From an uncultured Collinsella sp. (GTDB lineage Bacteria; Actinomycetota; Coriobacteriia; Coriobacteriales; Coriobacteriaceae): a stretch of 8,992 nucleotides of DNA. Positions within the stretch are counted from its first letter, which is position 1, and the number at the start of each line of letters is the position of its first letter. The notes beneath the pieces were generated by a model, which was not told where the DNA came from, made no database searches, and worked only from the letters and a program-made list of their open reading frames with translations. Location of the stretch: positions 1 through 8,992 of the forward strand of contig CABUUE010000055.1 of NCBI GenBank assembly GCA_902494685.1, given 5' to 3'. This document shows, in pieces, positions 6,495 to 8,992 of this stretch. A program made the position numbers and the translations under genes.

Positions 6495-7358
6495 ATGTCC
6501 GAGAACGAAGAGATCATGAACGAGACCGAGAACGAGACCATGGCTGCAGAGGTTGAGGCAGTCGAGACCGTGGAGACCGAAGCTGCCGAGGTTGAGGCTG
6601 CTGACGAGGTTTCCGCCGAGGAGGAGGCCGAGGTTGTCGAGGCCGCCGTTGATTACGATGACGAAGAGCTGATGGACAAGATGCAGAAGGCCGCTCGTCT
6701 GCTGCGTAGCCGTCGCTTTGCTATTTCCAAGGAGGAGGAGGCCAAGGCCGAGCGCATGGCGAACATCGAGCGCGCTATCAAGCTCCTTGACCTCAAGCCC
6801 AAGATGGAGCAGAAGGAAATGTCCGACCTGCTGGGCATGCGCCTTCGTGAGCTCGATGGCCTGATGGCCGAGGCCGAGGCTGCCGATCTGGTCGGCCGCA
6901 TCGACGACGCCGAGGGCGATATGCGCAAGATCGTCGTCTTCGCTGCCGAGGATGCCGCTGAGGGCCTGGTCGAGCTTGCCAACAAGAAGGAGAAGCTCCT
7001 GCCCGAGCTTTCTTACGAGGAGGCCACCGAGCTGATGGCTGCCCTCGATAAGGTTATCGCTCCGCTCGTCGCCATGGGCCTGGACGAGGATCGCGGTCCT
7101 CGCGGCGGCCGTGACGATCGCGGTGGCCGTGGCGGCGACCGTGGCGGTCGCGGCGGCGATCGCGGTGGCCGTGGCGGCTTTGGTGACCGCGGCGGCGACC
7201 GTGGCGGTCGCGGCGGCTTTGGCGGCAACCGTGGTGGCTATGGCGACCGCGGTGGCAACCGTGGCGGCTTTGGTGGCAACCGTGGTAACGACCGCGGTGG
7301 CCGTGGCGGCGACCGTGGTGGCCGCAACGGTGGCGGCTTCCGCGGCAATCGTTTCTAG
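6495..7358 (+). CDS. Acidic N-tail / MarR-like winged helix / RGG-repeat C-tail protein
   Basis: A 287-residue protein with three unlike parts. Residues 1-58 are acidic and low-complexity: about 25 Asp/Glu and no Lys or Arg. Residues about 60-195 resemble a MarR-type winged helix: IERAIKLLDL, then KMEQKEMSDLLGMRLRELDGLMAEAEAADLVGRI as the HTH and turn, DDAEGDMRKIVVF as the wing, and a closing LSYEEATELMAALDKVI helix like the MarR dimer region. Residues 199-287 form an RGG tail with 16 RGG and two further RG motifs mixed with Phe, Tyr, Asn and Asp, a composition typical of disordered RNA-binding tails. ATG 6495 follows AAGGAG after only four bases. The leader is hairpin-rich and a strong hairpin follows the stop. 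The exact function is not known; nucleic-acid binding, possibly of both DNA and RNA, is inferred. The MarR assignment rests on pattern resemblance by eye. Confidence 0.85.
   Translation: MSENEEIMNETENETMAAEVEAVETVETEAAEVEAADEVSAEEEAEVVEAAVDYDDEELMDKMQKAARLLRSRRFAISKEEEAKAERMANIERAIKLLDLKPKMEQKEMSDLLGMRLRELDGLMAEAEAADLVGRIDDAEGDMRKIVVFAAEDAAEGLVELANKKEKLLPELSYEEATELMAALDKVIAPLVAMGLDEDRGPRGGRDDRGGRGGDRGGRGGDRGGRGGFGDRGGDRGGRGGFGGNRGGYGDRGGNRGGFGGNRGNDRGGRGGDRGGRNGGGFRGNRF
7131..7250 (+). repeat. Two 60-bp tandem units in the RGG-coding region
   Basis: The segments 7131-7190 and 7191-7250 align as 60-bp (20-residue) units. Their first 27 bases are identical, the last seven bases match, and the middle has diverged. 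Further degenerate GGC/CGT-rich repeats extend the pattern to the end of the gene. The tail probably grew by duplication of such units and may vary in length between strains. Confidence 0.75.
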
Positions 7359-7360
7359 GG

Positions 7361-7387
7361 GTTACGCGGTTCTACGAACCGCGTAAC
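7361..7387 (+). terminator. Strong hairpin directly after the RGG-protein gene
   Basis: GTTACGCGGTTC pairs perfectly with GAACCGCGTAAC (12 bp) around a 3-base loop, starting two bases after the stop codon. Position and strength suggest a transcription stop or a 3'-end stabilising structure. It lacks the usual T-run (it is followed by TAGTTGACG), so it is not a classical intrinsic terminator. Confidence 0.65.
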
Positions 7388-7537
7388 TAGTTGACGCTGC
7401 AAACCCGTCAGAGCGGCAATCTGCCTTTCAGCTTCGGCGGCATGACAAAAAGGTCAATGCCGCCTCGTTTCAAGGCACCTTGCTCGCCCTGGCGGGTTTT
7501 CGCTCATATGACCCAATCCGCTGTCAAGAGCCACAAT
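7388..7537. other. Non-coding stretch with several hairpins, no gene recognised
   Basis: No convincing coding sequence. Potential structures on the plus strand are TGACG/CGTCA (7392-7396 with 7406-7410), GGCA/TGCC followed by TTT (7415-7425), and GGCGGCAT/ATGCCGCC (7436-7443 with 7457-7464). The last is prolonged by GAC/GTC with one bulged A and an A-rich loop, and would be the strongest. It could be terminator remnants, a small RNA, or decayed mobile DNA. Confidence 0.35.
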
Positions 7538-7573
7538 GGCCCCGCCGACCGCTTGCAATCGGTCGGCGGGGCC
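7538..7573. terminator. 14-bp GC-rich stem-loop next to the IS element
   Basis: GGCCCCGCCGACCG pairs perfectly with CGGTCGGCGGGGCC around the loop CTTGCAAT. It has the form of an actinobacterial intrinsic terminator stem, but neither side has a T-run. The missing tail on the right side would be explained if the IS110 element was inserted just after the stem. Confidence 0.6.
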
Positions 7574-7782
7574 TGCCGTTAACCCGTCCCGGTCCGCCCC
7601 CGGCATGTCGTCGACGCCTTCGGCTCAGTCTCATATCCGCGGATACCGTTCTGTCGGCCCGCACTCCATTCCTTCGGCGGGGTTCCCCAAGTCTGTCGAG
7701 GCGCATGCGGAGGGCTCCGCGCGCACAGCGAAATAGGGGGTATCCCCGAAGGCCGCCCGGCTCGCCGGGACGGGGGCTATGT
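7574..7782 (-). other. Hairpin-rich non-coding DNA 3' of the transposase
   Basis: No gene is supported in these 209 bases. Potential structures are CCCGG-CTCG-CCGGG (7756-7769, with a 5-bp stem), GGGG-TAT-CCCC (7737-7747), GCGGA-GGGC-TCCGC (7707-7720) extended by GCGC arms at 7701 and 7721, and the 12-bp palindrome TATCCGCGGATA (7634-7645). IS1111-group members of the family encode their guide RNA downstream of the transposase, so this is one of two candidate locations. No guide RNA was identified directly. Confidence 0.4.
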
Positions 7783-8904
7783 CTATTCGCCGCCCTCCCG
7801 GCACATCATGCCGAGGGCCCAGAGCCACCTCACGAGCTCGGCCGCGGTGGCCGCGTTGGCCTTCGCCGCGGGCATGCCGCGGGCGAGCATCTCCTCGCGC
7901 CGCCGCAGGAGCCGCTCGGACCCCTTCCTCCCGTGCATCCTTATCTCGAGGGGCACGCCCGTATCCCTCGGCATGAGCTTCGGCTGGTGCCGTGCCGCGG
8001 CGTAGCACCATGAACCCTCAACGGCCAGCTTCCTCACGAGCGCGTTGCCCGCACCGCTGATGCCTCCGAGCCGCACGGAGTCGCCGCTCGACCTCTGGCT
8101 CGGCGCGAGGCCGAAATAGGCCGTGACCTGCCTTCCGGAACGGAACCTCGTGAAGTCGCCGACCTCGGCCGAGAAGGCCGCGGCCAGCGCGAAGGCGCAG
8201 CCCTTGATCGACTGGAGGGCGGCCACCTCCGCGGCGATCGGGCTGGCATCCGCGGCCGCCCTGTACTCGGAGAGCAGGTCCGCCCGGGCCTCCGCCGCGG
8301 CCTCGACCTCGTTCCTCAGGGCGGCGAGCGCCCGAACCCCGCCATCGTCCTCCGGCCTGACCTTGTCGAGCCACCTCAGGAAGTCGTAGGTCCAGTACTT
8401 CCTCGGGTTGCCGGCGGGCGTGGTGCCGCCGTAGACGAACCCCCGCCTTGCGAGGAAGGCGAGCAGCCGCTGCCTGGCGGTCGCCAGGCGCGCGGTCGCC
8501 CCGTCGTAGGCGCCGGCGAGGTCCCTGATGCCCTCGACCTCGGGGGAGGGGACCCATGCGGGGGAGATGTCGTGGGCGAGTATCGCCTTGGCCATCCTGG
8601 CGGCGTCGTTCCTGTCGTTCTTGGAGGCCGAGTCGGCGGCCGACCTGGGGATCTTCGAGACCGCGGCGACGACGCACTCGACGCCGAGCCCGGCGAGCTC
8701 CCTTTGCGGGGCGAAGCCGAGGTAGCCGCTCTCGTAGGCCGCGAGCGACGGCCCGGGGAACCCATCCATCCACCCGGCGATCTCGCCCCAGGGGTTGCCG
8801 GGGAACCTCCTCGTCACGGCCTCGCCGGTGTCCGCGTCGAGGGCGCAGACGGTGGTCGACCTCAGGTGGACGTCCATCCCGAACGCGGTAGAATACTTTG
8901 GCAT
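7783..8904 (-). CDS. IS110-family transposase (DEDD recombinase)
   Basis: A 373-residue, full-length recombinase that moves the element through RNA-guided strand exchange (known for the family). The N-terminal RuvC-like domain shows the DEDD residues: D11 in GMDVH, E58 in AYESGY, and D97 and D100 in KNDRNDA. The C-terminal Transposase_20 region shows LQSIKGCAFALAAAFSAEVG (230-249), QVTAYFGLAPSQ (259-270) and SSG (272-274) with the conserved serine, followed by GGISGAGNALVRKLAVE. A poorly conserved spacer of about 100 residues joins them. The start is ATG 8904 with GGGAGG five bases upstream. Third positions are almost all G or C, more so than in the neighbouring genes, indicating a foreign origin. 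No stop or frameshift is seen, so it may be active. Confidence 0.93.
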   Translation of the reverse strand: MPKYSTAFGMDVHLRSTTVCALDADTGEAVTRRFPGNPWGEIAGWMDGFPGPSLAAYESGYLGFAPQRELAGLGVECVVAAVSKIPRSAADSASKNDRNDAARMAKAILAHDISPAWVPSPEVEGIRDLAGAYDGATARLATARQRLLAFLARRGFVYGGTTPAGNPRKYWTYDFLRWLDKVRPEDDGGVRALAALRNEVEAAAEARADLLSEYRAAADASPIAAEVAALQSIKGCAFALAAAFSAEVGDFTRFRSGRQVTAYFGLAPSQRSSGDSVRLGGISGAGNALVRKLAVEGSWCYAAARHQPKLMPRDTGVPLEIRMHGRKGSERLLRRREEMLARGMPAAKANAATAAELVRWLWALGMMCREGGE

Positions 8905-8992
8905 GGGAGCCTCCCAACCTCGTTGCGGCGCGGCTGCGCCTATGGCACTTCGACATCATTGTCGCAGCCCCGACCCGCGGTCACGAGCGGGG
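8905..8992 (-). ncRNA. Possible bridge-RNA region 5' of the transposase, partial
   Basis: The 88 visible bases upstream of the transposase can form three hairpins in series: GGCGC-GGCT-GCGCC (8927-8940), CGACA-TCAT-TGTCG (8951-8964), and CCCCG with CGGGG (8968-8972 with 8988-8992) around a 15-base loop. In the IS110 group the bridge RNA is encoded between the element end and the transposase start, so this region fits by position and structure. The rest, including any target- or donor-binding loops, is outside the window, so the call is tentative. Confidence 0.35.

Larger units (their letters stand above)
7574..8992 (-). mobile_element. IS110-family insertion sequence, cut by the right edge
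   Basis: The element contains the transposase gene and its non-coding flanks. The left boundary near 7574 is a guess from the end of the terminator-like stem and the rise in GC; the right boundary is outside the window. No terminal inverted repeats or target duplication were found, which is normal for IS110 elements. A CT dinucleotide at 7573-7574 matches the core often used by this family but proves nothing alone. Confidence 0.55.

Noticed and set aside
7081..7358. CRISPR-like array in the repeated GGC/CGT-rich stretch
   Set aside because: Repeats are in frame, degenerate, without unique spacers of constant length, and encode the RGG tail.
7361..7387. tRNA fragment
   Set aside because: The 12-bp perfect stem with a 3-base loop has no cloverleaf arms, no T-loop and no CCA. 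It is a plain hairpin.
7391..7527. Miniature transposable element bounded by TTGAC and GTCAA
   Set aside because: Only five terminal bases match clearly and the similarity then fades. No target duplication was seen.
7631..8011. 126-codon minus-strand frame running past the transposase stop
   Set aside because: Most of it is an alternate frame of the transposase. The part beyond 7783 has no recognisable domain and overlaps the hairpin-rich flank.
8018..8959. 313-codon open frame on the minus strand overlapping the transposase
   Set aside because: It is an Arg/Gly-rich alternate frame of the transposase, whose own frame has clear DEDD and SSG motifs.

Overview
The window looks like a chromosomal piece of a GC-rich actinobacterium of the class Coriobacteriia, most like Collinsella or a close relative. 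This is inferred from strong G/C third-position use, clear AGGAGG-type ribosome binding sites, frequent GTG starts, a helix-turn-helix domain fused to an AlaA-type aminotransferase, and a coriobacterial-looking IS110-family transposase. No 16S rRNA or other taxonomic marker is present, so the assignment is tentative.

Left part (1-2557). A Kup potassium transporter, cut by the left edge, and an EamA/DMT exporter lie on the minus strand, separated by a perfect 24-bp palindrome. A LysR-type regulator is divergent from the exporter. Between them is an inverted repeat with LysR T-N11-A geometry, so the pair is probably a regulator with its target efflux gene.

Centre (2558-6342). A promoter region with four ATTGAAC half-sites precedes one long gene: an XRE-type HTH fused in frame to a complete AlaA-like aminotransferase. 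The aminotransferase half has its own ATG and strong ribosome binding site. This gene converges on a short peptide deformylase across a bidirectional terminator. A DHA2-type MFS drug/H+ antiporter is divergent from the deformylase.

Right part (6343-8992). After a leader with three small hairpins comes a 287-residue protein in three parts: an acidic tail without basic residues, a MarR-like winged helix, and an RGG-repeat tail. A strong hairpin follows its stop. About 420 bases of hairpin-rich non-coding DNA then lead to the 3' end of an IS110-family DEDD transposase on the minus strand. The transposase is still richer in GC than the other genes and looks like a recent arrival. Its 5' non-coding region holds three hairpins and is cut by the right edge; it could be part of the element's bridge RNA.

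The observations most worth following are the HTH-AlaA gene with its nested start and operator array, the acidic-MarR-RGG protein, and the structured non-coding flanks of the IS110 element. The other genes are ordinary transport and housekeeping functions.
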